A DNA stretch of 61,176 bases from Gammaproteobacteria bacterium (GCA_030748435.1 JASMLZ010000070.1:1-61176); one strand, 5' to 3'; counted from the stretch's first letter, positions 1-9,157 are shown. Translations and numbers: made by a program. Notes: generated from the letters alone by a model not told the origin.

Positions 1-385
1 GGGAGACACTTTCGGCTGCCGCAAAGCGGTATTGTTGCACAAATGCCACACTTAGACCCATACCGTAACAGGCTAAACAATACACCCAGAAGTGGCTTGA
101 TGCTATGGCCCAGGCTCCTAGCAAAGCGGCGCCACTGGCAAAGATGGCAGCGCTGATAAAGCCAAAGCGTCGCCCATGGGTACTCATCAACATGGCGGCT
201 GGTATAGTACCGCTGGTGACGCCAACAATCATAAGGGCAACAGGCAGGGTGGCTAATACCGGTGATGGGGCTAATAAGGAGCCGATAATACCGCCCAAAA
301 AAATGGTGACATTGGTGCCGGTAAAGGCAAACACCTGTGCTAAACAAAGCAGCCAGACATTGCGAGGGAAATAGGAAAATAGCAT
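1..385 (-). CDS. MFS transporter, N-terminal part only (cut by window edge)
   Basis: Reading the minus strand from an ATG at 385 gives 128 open codons that run off the window start. The protein begins MLFSYFPRNVWLLCLAQVF and continues with alternating hydrophobic segments and short polar loops containing MSTHGRRFGF, a typical MFS loop 2-3 motif (G-x-x-x-D/H-R-x-G-R-R-like). An in-frame TAA lies just upstream of the ATG, so this is the first possible start; the ribosome site is weak. It is divergent from the TetR-family gene at 563, the usual layout for a transporter controlled by a neighbouring TetR repressor, but that link is inference. Substrate cannot be told from the N-terminal third. Confidence 0.75.
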   Translation of the reverse strand, partial: MLFSYFPRNVWLLCLAQVFAFTGTNVTIFLGGIIGSLLAPSPVLATLPVALMIVGVTSGTIPAAMLMSTHGRRFGFISAAIFASGAALLGAWAIASSHFWVYCLACYGMGLSVAFVQQYRFAAAESVS

Positions 386-516
386 TGCCAGCCTGCAGGT
401 TTAACACAAAGCTGACATAGTAACTGATATAAGCATCAATTGCCCAGATTTGTTGGCACCATGGCAACTGCAGTGAGACTGGTTTGCAGTATTGTACCCG
501 ATGATTTTTCATGTTA

Positions 517-538
517 GTTTGAAACGAATGTTTTAAAC
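517..538. promoter_or_regulatory. Candidate operator of the PsrA-like TetR regulator
   Basis: Two related half-palindromes, GTTTGAAAC (517-525) and GTTTTAAAC (530-538), are separated by GAAT. Within them GAAAC-N4-GTTTT closely matches the PsrA recognition pattern as I recall it (G/C-AAAC-N2-4-GTTT-G/C). The site lies 24 bases before the TTG start of the TetR gene, so autorepression is expected, and it could also act on the divergent transporter gene. The spacing and symmetry are seen; binding is inference. Confidence 0.5.
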
Positions 539-562
539 GTTCCCAATAAATAGGACAAACAA

Positions 563-1216
563 TTGAAAAAAGCGACTGTCGAACGCATTCTCGATGCTGC
601 TGAAGTGGAGTTTGGTGCGCATGGTTTTGTGGAAACCTCACTGCGTACTATCACTGGCAAGGCCGGTGTTAATCTGGCTGCTGTAAACTATCATTTTGGC
701 TCTAAAAAAGGTCTGATTCAGGCTGTAACGGATCGTTTTTTTGAGCCTCTTACTGTGGGTTTGCAAGCACACTTGCAAGAGCTTGCAAAAGCAGAAATCA
801 GTCACCACGATGCCCTTGTTCAGATATACCGGGGTTTGCTGCTTGAGGCGTTACGTATTGCCCAGGGGAACCCTGCTCGATTAGTGTTATTTGCGCGTCT
901 GGTCAACTCGGCCTATAACCAATCCCAAGGCCATCTGCGCAAACACCTGACTCACCAGTATGCGCCGGTATTTATGCTGTTTATTCAGGCGATGAGGGAG
1001 CATATGCCAAGCATGGATCACGAGCAGTTTTTTTGGCGCTTTCATCAGTTGATGGGCATGATGGTGTTTACCTTGTCAAATAGTGAGGCCTTAACGGCTA
1101 TTTGCGCTGCCGAATATGCTCAGCAGCGCGGTTTGCCAGAAATTGTACAACAACTGATTGCCACCCTGGTGGCTGCCGCTGAAGCACCTGTGGTTGCCAT
1201 TGAGAAACTGGCTTAA
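563..1216 (+). CDS. psrA: TetR-family regulator resembling the fatty-acid-responsive repressor PsrA
   Basis: This is a 217-residue TetR protein. The helix-turn-helix occupies about residues 25-50 and includes the stretch KAGVNLAAVNYHFGSKKGL, which I recognise as nearly identical to Pseudomonas PsrA. The ligand-binding half keeps PsrA-like pieces such as SQSQGHLRKHL and the aromatic FFWRFHQL. PsrA represses its own gene and fatty-acid oxidation genes, and is released by long-chain fatty acids; fadBA and etfBA lie in this same window. The start is TTG with AGGAC seven bases upstream; no ATG start is close by in frame. A GTTT/AAAC operator candidate lies directly upstream. The family is sure; the psrA assignment is likely but rests on remembered sequence. 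Confidence 0.8.
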   Translation: MKKATVERILDAAEVEFGAHGFVETSLRTITGKAGVNLAAVNYHFGSKKGLIQAVTDRFFEPLTVGLQAHLQELAKAEISHHDALVQIYRGLLLEALRIAQGNPARLVLFARLVNSAYNQSQGHLRKHLTHQYAPVFMLFIQAMREHMPSMDHEQFFWRFHQLMGMMVFTLSNSEALTAICAAEYAQQRGLPEIVQQLIATLVAAAEAPVVAIEKLA

Positions 1217-1230
1217 GGAGACACTAGCCT

Positions 1231-2316
1231 ATGTTAAAAGAATTAATACCACTGCTGGAAAGTATTGATGGTAGCCAATTGTTGTTGCTTAAGATTGTCT
1301 TATTACTGGCCTTGGTGATTGTTGCGCAATGGAGTACCGGGCGTTGGATGTACCGCTTTGCCCGCAGCCAACAGCCGTCTGATCTGAAATTATTACAGGC
1401 AGCGCGCAGACCTTTGCTGGCCGGTATGTGGTTGCTTGGCTTCACCTGGGTTGGTGAGGTGGTGGGCAGCACATATGCTGCTTGGTCTACGGCTTTTTGG
1501 GGTAATATACGAGAACCTGTGTTGGTTATTCTATTAGCCTGGTTTGTGCTGCGTTTGATTACGGTTTTGCAAGCTGTACTGGTGCGCCCGTCCAGTGGTC
1601 GTTTGGCTTGGGATGCAGCCACCGCCGAGGCGGTGGGCAAGGTATTGAAAATTGTGGTGGTCATTAGTGCTATCTTGATACTGATGCAGTTATTTGGTCT
1701 TTCTGTGTCTGGTGTACTGGCGTTTGGTGGTGTTGGTGGTATCGCCATTGGCTTTGCTGCCAAGGATATGCTGGCCAATTTTTTTGGTGGTTTGATGATC
1801 TATATGGACAGGCAGTTTGCTGTGGGTGACTGGATTCGCTCCCCTGATAAGGAAATAGAAGGCACTGTTGAACATATTGGTTGGCGGGTGACACGTATTC
1901 GCACCTTTGATAATCGGCCTTTGTATGTACCCAATGCTACCTTTGCCAATATTGCTGTGGAAAACCCTTCGCGCATGAGCAACCGCCGCTTTTATGAGAC
2001 TTTTGGCTTGCGTTATGAAGATCGTGCTCAAGCAGATATCATTGTGGCTGATATTAAAAATATGCTGCTTGCGCATCCAGCTATTGATACCAGCCAAACG
2101 TTAATGGTTAATCTTAATCAGTTTAATCAGCATAGTGTTGATTTTTTTGTCTATTGTTTTACCAAAACTACTGTCTGGACGGAGTTTCACGTGATTAAAC
2201 AGGAATTGTTGCAAGCTATTGCTGAACTGGTAGAGCAACATGGTGCTGAGTTTGCCTTTCCTACACAAACTTTGTTTATGCAAACGCCAGAAGCGGTTAA
2301 AAATCATGCCGGATAA
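1231..2316 (+). CDS. MscS-family mechanosensitive ion channel
   Basis: This 361-residue inner-membrane protein has four hydrophobic segments (about residues 16-34, 60-80, 95-118 and 138-158). The pore-lining helix at about 162-192 is Gly/Ala-rich (GGVGGIAIGFAAKDMLANFF), the hallmark of MscS. The beta domain follows, with FAVGDWI, GTVEHIGWRVTRIRTFDN and the VPN motif (residues about 230-233). It would open under membrane tension to release solutes in osmotic downshock. AAGGAG sits ten bases before the ATG. It follows the PsrA-like gene by 14 bases, so the two may be co-transcribed. The extra membrane segments suggest a YnaI/YbdG-like member rather than the short MscS. Confidence 0.9.
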   Translation: MLKELIPLLESIDGSQLLLLKIVLLLALVIVAQWSTGRWMYRFARSQQPSDLKLLQAARRPLLAGMWLLGFTWVGEVVGSTYAAWSTAFWGNIREPVLVILLAWFVLRLITVLQAVLVRPSSGRLAWDAATAEAVGKVLKIVVVISAILILMQLFGLSVSGVLAFGGVGGIAIGFAAKDMLANFFGGLMIYMDRQFAVGDWIRSPDKEIEGTVEHIGWRVTRIRTFDNRPLYVPNATFANIAVENPSRMSNRRFYETFGLRYEDRAQADIIVADIKNMLLAHPAIDTSQTLMVNLNQFNQHSVDFFVYCFTKTTVWTEFHVIKQELLQAIAELVEQHGAEFAFPTQTLFMQTPEAVKNHAG

Positions 2317-2893
2317 CCATTATATTTTTGGTTATGGCAGTCTGATCAATAGTGATAGTCGCCGTGTTACTGGTATAGCTGGTGCGTCCATTCCCGTGCG
2401 AGTCAATGGTCTGCAAAGGTATTGGGTCAGTTTTGCCGGGGTGGATATGCGCGCTGTTGGAGTTAGGCCAATGCCCAATAGTCATTGCAATGGTGTACTG
2501 TTTGACGTGCCAGCCAGCGAATTGGACAAATTCGATTTGCGCGAGCGGGGCTATGTGCGTCAGGCCCTATCACATAACCAGATAGACTACTTGCAAGGGC
2601 ATATGGGTGCACTAAATACAGCCCAGCCAGTGTGGGTCTATATATATCCAAATGACCCTTTTAAAGCCCAGTTTAGTCCCATTTCTCAGGCTTATCTGGA
2701 TGTTATCTTGTTGGGTTGTGTGGAAGTTGGTGAAGGCTTTGCCAGGGAGTTTTTGCAGTCCACCCATTTATGGCAGGACTGGCATAATGATCGTTTACAA
2801 CCACGCTATCCGCGGGCCATAGAGCACAACCAACATAGCTATCTTGATGGCTTGATAAATACACTACGCAGTGAGCTGGTAAATCGCTACTAA
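2306..2893 (+). CDS. Gamma-glutamylcyclotransferase-like protein
   Basis: The chosen ATG at 2306 gives 195 residues beginning MPDNHYIFGYGSLI; the GYGSL loop near the N-terminus is the substrate-binding signature of the gamma-glutamylcyclotransferase/AIG2 fold. The open frame runs further upstream but only inside the channel gene, and GYGSL proteins normally start just before this motif. The start overlaps the end of the MscS gene by 11 bases, which suggests translational coupling. Family members release 5-oxoproline from gamma-glutamyl peptides, but many bacterial relatives have unknown substrates, so the reaction is not assigned. Confidence 0.75.
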   Translation: MPDNHYIFGYGSLINSDSRRVTGIAGASIPVRVNGLQRYWVSFAGVDMRAVGVRPMPNSHCNGVLFDVPASELDKFDLRERGYVRQALSHNQIDYLQGHMGALNTAQPVWVYIYPNDPFKAQFSPISQAYLDVILLGCVEVGEGFAREFLQSTHLWQDWHNDRLQPRYPRAIEHNQHSYLDGLINTLRSELVNRY

Positions 2894-2951
2894 TATAACC
2901 CTCGCCATTGCGGGGCCAGTGGGTTCGGGACAATCTCTTAATGACCGAGTC

Positions 2952-3695
2952 TTAGTCACTTTCTGGTTTTGGTAAAGGGCCTACTTGAGGCGTGTAAGGG
3001 TCAAAGCGCACCAATAAAATCAGTTTTGGGTGATCAAGGTAATGCAGTTCTTTACTGCGCATTTTGCGCTGTTGTTGCATGCTGTAGCGCTGACTTATTT
3101 GTGCTTGTTGATAAGGAATGCTGATAAATTGGCTGGCGTTGTTACTGGTTGGGTTGGGGTTGGTGATAAATTGGTTTAAATGTAATTGGGTATGCAGATG
3201 CAGAAAGCGGCCCATACTGACACCAATAGCGCCTTCCAACTGGTGATGTCCATGCTGTTCTTTACCACCGTTGATCTGTAACCAGACCACAGGCTTTTGT
3301 TTGGCTAGGGCTAGTGGCCAGGCCTCATGAAACAGAATTTGGTATTCTGCAGAACCCTGTAGCCGTTGTTTGACACCAGTTAGCCTATGCTGGCTGGCTG
3401 GTAAGCGGGTGTAGGCCTGATTGCCGATACTGGGGTAGTCTTTTAATTGTTTACTGGCCGCTACTGGTGCCGCCAGCGTGGTTGGGTGTTGTTCCTCATC
3501 CAGAGCCGTATCTAGGCGTTCGGCAATAATTACTTCCGCTTGATACCAGCGTTTTTCTGCTGCCATACTGGAGTTAGTAAACAAGATAGCAGAGACCAGG
3601 GCACACACACAAACCTGACCCAAGTTGATACCGGTCAGGCCAACCTTGGTGGCTATATATGCTAGCTGAGGGTACATTGGAAATGTTGATCGCAT
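2952..3695 (-). CDS. csiV: CsiV-family secreted protein
   Basis: The protein has about 247 residues with an N-terminal hydrophobic export segment (VCVCALVSAILF, then SMAA as likely cleavage region). Right after it comes RWYQAEVIIAERL, the conserved opening of the CsiV family. Near the end is HPKLILLVRFDPY. CsiV homologs sit next to mfd in many gammaproteobacteria; in Vibrio CsiV is a periplasmic peptidoglycan-linked protein affecting growth on D-amino acids. The mfd stop TGA shares bases with the ATG at 3695 (TGATG), so translation is coupled and this ATG is preferred over the GTG one codon earlier. Confidence 0.8.
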   Translation of the reverse strand: MRSTFPMYPQLAYIATKVGLTGINLGQVCVCALVSAILFTNSSMAAEKRWYQAEVIIAERLDTALDEEQHPTTLAAPVAASKQLKDYPSIGNQAYTRLPASQHRLTGVKQRLQGSAEYQILFHEAWPLALAKQKPVVWLQINGGKEQHGHHQLEGAIGVSMGRFLHLHTQLHLNQFITNPNPTSNNASQFISIPYQQAQISQRYSMQQQRKMRSKELHYLDHPKLILLVRFDPYTPQVGPLPKPESD

Positions 3696-6600
3696 CACTT
3701 AACCAATAGTTTTAACAAGTCTTCAACCCGTTGAAAACGGGTTTCGTAATGTTCCATAGGAACTGTAAAGCGTAACCGATTACTGCCTTCAAGTTTAAAT
3801 TGCTTGGGCTGAGTTTGCACTAGTTTCACCAACGCCATTGGCTCAATTTGGGTATGCTTGTCAAACTGCAATAGTCCGTTACCGGTCGAGGCCTCAATTT
3901 TATTGATGCCAATCTTCTGTGCCCGCAGTTTTAAGCGGGTTTGGCGGAACAGGTGTTTGATTGGCTCTGGCAATAACCCAAAGCGGTCAATCATTTCTAC
4001 CTGGAGTTCTTTAAGGTCAGCATTATCCTGAGCATTGGCTATACGTTGGTACATGATCAGGCGATTATGAACATCAGGTAGATAGCTGGCAGGGATCACT
4101 GCCGGAAGGTGAAGGTTAACCTCGGTACCACGTTGCAGGGGCTGGTCTAAATTGGGTTGTTCACCTTTTTGCATGGCGTCAACAGTGGCGTTAAGCATTT
4201 CCATATACAGACTGTAACCGATACCCTGCATCTGACCACTTTGTTCTTCACCCAGTAACTCACCTGCACCACGTATTTCCAGATCGTGACTGGCTAAGGT
4301 GAACCCGGCTCCCAAGTCAGTGGTGGCGGCAATAGCTTCCAGACGATGAGTGGCATCTTTGCTTAATACTTTGGGGTGGGGAGTAAGCAGATAGGCATAG
4401 GCCTGATGGTGTGAGCGACCGACTCGCCCGCGTAATTGATGCAGTTGGGCAAGGCCGAACTTATCAGCGCGATCGATGATGATGGTATTGGCACTGGGTA
4501 TATCAATACCCGTTTCGATAATGGTGGAACAAACCAGAACATTGGCGCGGCGATGATAGAAATCACTCATTACCTGTTCCAGTTGACGTTCGCGCATTTG
4601 ACCATGGGCCACGGCGACGCGTGCCTCGGGTACTAGTTCACGAATCCGTTCAGCGGCTGTATTGATGGTGCTGACATCATTATGCAGATAGTAAACCTGC
4701 CCACCGCGCAACAATTCACGCAACATGGCTTCTTTGACCAGTTTGCCTTCATGCTGGCGCACAAATGTCTTAAGGGAGATAAGTTTGGCTGGTGGTGAGG
4801 CAATAATGGATAAATCCCGCATACCCGACATGGACATATTTAGGGTACGGGGTATAGGGGTTGCCGTCAGGGTGAGAATATCGACCTCGGCGCGCAGTTT
4901 TTTAAAGGCTTCTTTTTGTTGCACCCCAAAGCGATGTTCTTCGTCAATAATCAGTAGTCCCAGACGCTTAAAATTTAATTTACCCTGAATAATTTTATGG
5001 GTGCCAACCAAAATATCCATACTGCCATCGGATAATTGCTGGGCTATATGGGTTTGTTGCTTGGTGGTTTGAAAACGTGACATAACGGCCACATTGACTG
5101 GCCAGTCTGCAAAGCGATCGCGCAGGGTCTCGTAGTGCTGTTGTGCAAGCAGTGTGGTTGGTACCAGAATGGCAACCTGCTTGCCGCCGGTGGCAGCGAT
5201 AAAGGCGGCTCGCATAGCGACTTCAGTTTTACCAAAGCCTACATCACCACACACCAGCCGATCCATAGGCTGGTCGGCCAGCATATCTTTAATAACAGCA
5301 GCAATAGCCTGTTCCTGATCTGGCGTTTCTTCAAATGGGAAGGCCGCAGCGAAGGCCTCATAGCTGTCATCAGGGCGCGGGTAGGCGAAACCATCGCGGG
5401 CGGCCCGCAGGGCATAAATATGCAGCAACTCGGCCGCTGTATCCTTGATTTTTTCAGCTGCTTTACGTTTGGCTTTTTGCCATTGTTCCGACCCCAGCCT
5501 GTGCAGTGGTGGCTTGTCGCCGCCACCGGTATAGCGGCTAAGTAGTTGTAAGCTGGCAACGGGTACGTACAAGGTGGCAGCATCGGCGTATTCGAGCACC
5601 AAAAATTCATTTTCCTTACCGTCTACCGATAAGGCTTTAAGTCCCAGATAGCGCCCAACCCCATGGTCATGGTGTACTACCGGGTTGCCTATAGTGAGTT
5701 CCGCCAGATCTCGAATGGCGATATCTGAGGTGGCTGTTGCTTTGCTGCGGCGCCGGCGCTGGAGAACTTTTTGACCAAAAATTTGCGCTTCACTAAGCAG
5801 GCATAAACGGCCTTGAGGGAAATTAAGACCGCGTTCCAGTGGCGCTACACAAATGGCAAAGTGACAATCCGAGTGACTGAATTCTTGCCATGATGCTACT
5901 GTCGTCGGTGGTTTGGGTAATGGCTTGAATAGTTCTAGCAAGGCCTCACGACGGCCCGCAGATTCAGCACAAACCAGCACTCTGGTTTGGGTTTGCAAAA
6001 GACTTTCCAGGGCGACCAGAGGTTTGGCCAATTTATTGTTGATGGCAACTTCCGGCAAGCTGGCAAAGCCCAGATTGGTTTCCCCTCGACTGGCTTGCGG
6101 GGGGTTAAAAGCAGCTGCCTGCAGGTGAATATTAGGGTGCTGTTTGAGTAGACTAAACAGTTGCTCAGCACTTAGGAATAGGTGCTGTGGGGGCAGTAAT
6201 GGGCGCTCTACATCGTGACTATAGTCATCGTAACGTTGCCTGACATCCTGCCAAAAGTGCTCAATAGCCTTGCTCAGGTCGCCAACGCGCACAATATTTA
6301 TACTGGCTGGCAGATAGTCAAGCAGAGTTGCCATCTGTAAGTTATAGAACAAAGGTATATAGTATTCGATACCGGCCGGGACCAAACCCTGAGTGATATC
6401 CTGATAAATAGGGCAACTACTGGAGTCCACCTCAAAATTAGCATTAAAAGCCTGCCGAAATTGACTGATAGCCGACTCGGTAAGAGGGAATTCACGAGCT
6501 GGCAGTAAATGAAATTCCTGAATAATATCGGTGGTGCGTTGGCTGTCTGGGTCAAAGTGGCGCAGGCTCTCTATTTGCTCATCAAACAGTTCTATGCGCA

Positions 6601-7138
6601 AGGGGGCATGGCTGCCCATGGCGTAAAGATCAATCAGACTGCCGCGTACGGCATATTCACCAGCCTGAAAGACGGTTTCTGTGTATTGATAACCGGCTTG
6701 GTCAAGACGCTGACGGAAGGTCTCCAGAGCAAGGGGTTGATCTACCTTTAAGGCAAAGCTGGTAGCGGCTAAATAACTGGTGGGTGCCAAACGGTGTAAG
6801 AGCGTAGCAATAGGTACCAGAATAATACCCTGCGTAATGGTGCCGATAGCATTGAGAGTTTTTATGCGCTCCGAAACAATATCGGGGTGGGCAGAAAAAC
6901 TATCGTATGGCAGAATTTCCCAGTCAGGCAACATATGTACCTGAACATCACTGGCGGCAAGAAAAAATTGCAACTCGGCTTTTAAGTTTAAGGCGGTGTC
7001 TGTATTGTTCACCAGTACCAGTAAAGGGGTGTCAGCGGTTTGTGCTGCTTCGGCAATGGCCAGTGCACTAGCTGCTTCAGGACACTGCCCCCAATATCGA
7101 TGTTGGGCGTTAGCTGGAGGTGAGAGTTCAATTAACAC
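3695..7138 (-). CDS. mfd: Transcription-repair coupling factor Mfd
   Basis: The 1147 residues match the usual Mfd length. Visible parts in order are: a UvrB-like N-terminal region (LPDWEILPYDSFSAHPDI, QAGEYAVRGSLIDLY); the RNA-polymerase-interacting CarD-like domain (GNPVVHHDHGVGRYLGL); and an SF2 translocase core with Walker A GDVGFGKTE, the DEEH box (IIDEEHRFG), TATPIPRTL and the RADKFGLAQLHQLRGRVGR motif. The TRCF C-terminal domain follows. Mfd pushes stalled RNA polymerase off DNA and recruits UvrA. The start is GTG at 7138 with no nearby ATG alternative. It is co-transcribed with csiV and divergent from gap. Confidence 0.97.
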   Translation of the reverse strand: MLIELSPPANAQHRYWGQCPEAASALAIAEAAQTADTPLLVLVNNTDTALNLKAELQFFLAASDVQVHMLPDWEILPYDSFSAHPDIVSERIKTLNAIGTITQGIILVPIATLLHRLAPTSYLAATSFALKVDQPLALETFRQRLDQAGYQYTETVFQAGEYAVRGSLIDLYAMGSHAPLRIELFDEQIESLRHFDPDSQRTTDIIQEFHLLPAREFPLTESAISQFRQAFNANFEVDSSSCPIYQDITQGLVPAGIEYYIPLFYNLQMATLLDYLPASINIVRVGDLSKAIEHFWQDVRQRYDDYSHDVERPLLPPQHLFLSAEQLFSLLKQHPNIHLQAAAFNPPQASRGETNLGFASLPEVAINNKLAKPLVALESLLQTQTRVLVCAESAGRREALLELFKPLPKPPTTVASWQEFSHSDCHFAICVAPLERGLNFPQGRLCLLSEAQIFGQKVLQRRRRSKATATSDIAIRDLAELTIGNPVVHHDHGVGRYLGLKALSVDGKENEFLVLEYADAATLYVPVASLQLLSRYTGGGDKPPLHRLGSEQWQKAKRKAAEKIKDTAAELLHIYALRAARDGFAYPRPDDSYEAFAAAFPFEETPDQEQAIAAVIKDMLADQPMDRLVCGDVGFGKTEVAMRAAFIAATGGKQVAILVPTTLLAQQHYETLRDRFADWPVNVAVMSRFQTTKQQTHIAQQLSDGSMDILVGTHKIIQGKLNFKRLGLLIIDEEHRFGVQQKEAFKKLRAEVDILTLTATPIPRTLNMSMSGMRDLSIIASPPAKLISLKTFVRQHEGKLVKEAMLRELLRGGQVYYLHNDVSTINTAAERIRELVPEARVAVAHGQMRERQLEQVMSDFYHRRANVLVCSTIIETGIDIPSANTIIIDRADKFGLAQLHQLRGRVGRSHHQAYAYLLTPHPKVLSKDATHRLEAIAATTDLGAGFTLASHDLEIRGAGELLGEEQSGQMQGIGYSLYMEMLNATVDAMQKGEQPNLDQPLQRGTEVNLHLPAVIPASYLPDVHNRLIMYQRIANAQDNADLKELQVEMIDRFGLLPEPIKHLFRQTRLKLRAQKIGINKIEASTGNGLLQFDKHTQIEPMALVKLVQTQPKQFKLEGSNRLRFTVPMEHYETRFQRVEDLLKLLVK

Positions 7139-7217
7139 GTTAGTATGACTTGCTTCAGGTGGGTGAATATAGAACCCGCTATTGTAGTTTTTTCATACCA
7201 GCTTTGCACCTTTGATA

Positions 7218-7390
7218 AGCATGTTTTATGGCATTATATTAATAGAGAGCTTGGCACGATGGTTATTTTGTCTTGTGACAGCGTTAAAAATGTACGCCAT
7301 CAGTCAGCATATATAAACGCCTTCTTTGCCTGCGCTTTTGCCTTCTTACGGAACAAGATTTTGGCTCGCGCCAAACTCTCTGATAAATTT
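7218..7390 (+). repeat. Dispersed intergenic repeat, copy 1
   Basis: The stretch AGAGAGC TTGGCACGAT, then GGTTATTTTGTCTTGTGACA, then GCGTTAAAAA, CATATATAAACGCC and CTTTTGCCTTC pairs base by base with 23519-23695 on the same strand. A 34-base piece recurs inverted at 40257-40290. In the best 40 bases (7255-7294) I count about 4 differences from copy 2. It lies in the 471-base gap between mfd and gap, where I see no convincing gene; the 114-codon open frame here is the repeat read through. The AGAGACCTTTGCA-type left end recalls termini of some IS5-group elements, but no right-hand inverted end is visible. Confidence 0.65.
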
Positions 7391-7609
7391 CAGCAAGCAC
7401 AGTGGGTGTTGGTGTTATATATCGACGCAAAAGCACTGATGGAGTTTGATTGCCGGTCGTTAATAAACCCTGATTATGACCAAGATTAGTTGCACTTTGA
7501 TTGCACGCAGGCCAGCAATTTAGGATAATAGCCCTCCCACAACATTAAGGTAGGCGATACTTCTGAATCGGTGTTGGAAGTGACCTTACCGCAACAAAGG
7601 AAATCCATT

Positions 7610-9049
7610 GTGAGCCAAGAACAAGTTTTTTCTGACTGGAAAGACCGCGAAGCTCTGGCCGAAGCCATGATCCCCATGATTGGTAAGGTTTATCGTGAGG
7701 CGAATGTCGAAGTGTCGGTGTACGGACGTAACGTCGTTAATCGCTCTGTGATCAGCATTCTAAAATCTCATCGCGCCGCGCGTCAGGTAGAAAAGAATGA
7801 AGTATCTGTGCATGATACCTATCCGGTTGTTGTTGCCATGCAAAACCTCAACCTTGCCAATGTGCATGTTGATATAGGTAAGCTGGCTACCGGTTTTCAG
7901 TCCTATGGTGGAGACATGTCTCTGCAAGAATATGTGGCTCAGGAACTCGAGGATGCGGTAAACGCCAATAGCAACAAAACCCAGACGGATATAGTGCTGT
8001 ATGGTTTTGGCCGTATTGGTCGCTTGTTGGCCCGTTTGCTGATAGACAAAACCGGTGGTGGTCAAAGCCTGCGCCTGCGCGCTATCGTCGTCCGCAAGGG
8101 CAGTGATAATGATCTGCAAAAGCGAGCCAGTTTATTGCGTCGTGACTCAGTACACAGTAACTTTCAGGGCACCATCACGGTGGATGAAGAAAACAGCGCT
8201 ATCATCGCCAATGGTAATGTTATCAAGGTGATCTATGCTTCTGCTCCGGATACCATCGATTATACCGACTATGGCATTAGCAATGCCGTGATTATTGACA
8301 ACACCGGTAAATGGCGTGATGAAGATGGGCTATCTTTGCACTTGCGAGCTAATGGCGCTAGCAAGGTGATGCTTACTGCTCCGGGTAAGGGCATCAAAAA
8401 TATTGTTATGGGTGTTAACCAAAAAGATATTGAAGATACCGATACCATATTGTCTGCCGCTTCCTGCACAACCAATGCTATTACGCCTGTATTAAAAGCC
8501 TTGCACGACAAGTATGGCGTGGCCAATGGGCACGTAGAAACTGTTCATGCATATACCAATGACCAGAACCTGATTGACAATTATCACAAAGGTGATCGCC
8601 GTGGTCGTGCTGCTGGTTTGAATATGGTGTTGACCGAGACCGGTGCCGCCAAAGCTGTTTCCAAGGCTTTGCCTGAACTTGAGGGTAAATTAACGGGTAA
8701 TGCTATCCGGGTGCCAACGCCAAATGTATCCATGGCGATTCTGAACCTGAATCTGGAACAGGAAGTGCAACGTGATGAGTTGAATGATTACCTGCGTAAT
8801 ATGGCGATTCATTCTGATTTGCAAAAACAGATTGATTTTACTACTTCTCGGGAAGCTGTATCCAGTGACTTTGTTGGTTCGCGAGCGGCGGGGGTAGTCG
8901 ATGGTCTGGCGACCATTGCCAGTGGTGGCAAGAGTTGTGTTGTGTACGTCTGGTATGACAATGAGTACGGCTATTCTTGTCAGGTTGTGCGTATGTTGCA
9001 GCATGTTACCAAAACGGCACTGCCAGCCTTTCCCAAGGAGCCTGTGTAA
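7610..9049 (+). CDS. gap: Glyceraldehyde-3-phosphate dehydrogenase, long form with N-terminal extension
   Basis: From the GTG at 7610 the protein has 479 residues, about 140 longer than classic GAPDH. The NAD-binding GFGRIGR loop is at about residues 132-138, the catalytic cysteine is C286 in SAASCTTNAITP, and WYDNEYGYSCQ lies near the end. The extension MSQEQVFSDWKDREALAEAM is typical of the long GAPDH found beside mfd in Pseudomonas and Shewanella. The frame is open 13 codons further up, but AAAGGAAA before the GTG and homolog starts favour 7610. It interconverts glyceraldehyde-3-phosphate and 1,3-bisphosphoglycerate; long forms are often tied to gluconeogenesis. Confidence 0.95.
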   Translation: MSQEQVFSDWKDREALAEAMIPMIGKVYREANVEVSVYGRNVVNRSVISILKSHRAARQVEKNEVSVHDTYPVVVAMQNLNLANVHVDIGKLATGFQSYGGDMSLQEYVAQELEDAVNANSNKTQTDIVLYGFGRIGRLLARLLIDKTGGGQSLRLRAIVVRKGSDNDLQKRASLLRRDSVHSNFQGTITVDEENSAIIANGNVIKVIYASAPDTIDYTDYGISNAVIIDNTGKWRDEDGLSLHLRANGASKVMLTAPGKGIKNIVMGVNQKDIEDTDTILSAASCTTNAITPVLKALHDKYGVANGHVETVHAYTNDQNLIDNYHKGDRRGRAAGLNMVLTETGAAKAVSKALPELEGKLTGNAIRVPTPNVSMAILNLNLEQEVQRDELNDYLRNMAIHSDLQKQIDFTTSREAVSSDFVGSRAAGVVDGLATIASGGKSCVVYVWYDNEYGYSCQVVRMLQHVTKTALPAFPKEPV

Positions 9050-9056
9050 AATCTGT

Positions 9057-9122
9057 TACTAGTAACGCGGCATTTTCTTGCAATACGCACTCGCGGCAAG
9101 AGATTGCAGCGTTACGCTAGTA
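9057..9122 (+). ncRNA. Structured element in the 3' region of gap (candidate)
   Basis: TACTAGTAACGC (9057-9068) pairs fully with GCGTTACGCTAGTA (9109-9122) except for a two-base CG bulge. Inside, TCTTGC (9076-9081) can pair with GCAAGA (9096-9101), or alternatively TGCAAT (9079-9084) with ATTGCA (9103-9108); these two inner pairings exclude one another. It starts 7 bases after the gap stop and ends 36 bases before a terminator. It could be an mRNA-stabilising 3' end, a processed small RNA or an inert inverted repeat. Only the pairing is observed. Confidence 0.4.
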
Positions 9123-9157
9123 AAGACGCGGTCAAGTGCTCCCAATAACGGATTTAT

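Noticed and set aside
105-374. Plus-strand open frame of 89 codons
   Set aside because: It is antisense to the MFS transporter, whose membrane-protein reading on the minus strand is clearly the coding one.
1224-1778. Minus-strand open frame of 184 codons opposite the MscS gene
   Set aside because: It lies wholly inside a well-recognised gene, has low-complexity Thr/Ala/Asn-rich sequence and no ribosome site.
7145-7489. Plus-strand open frame of 114 codons before gap
   Set aside because: Most of it is the dispersed repeat; copy 2 of the repeat has stops and shifts in this frame, so protein coding is not conserved.
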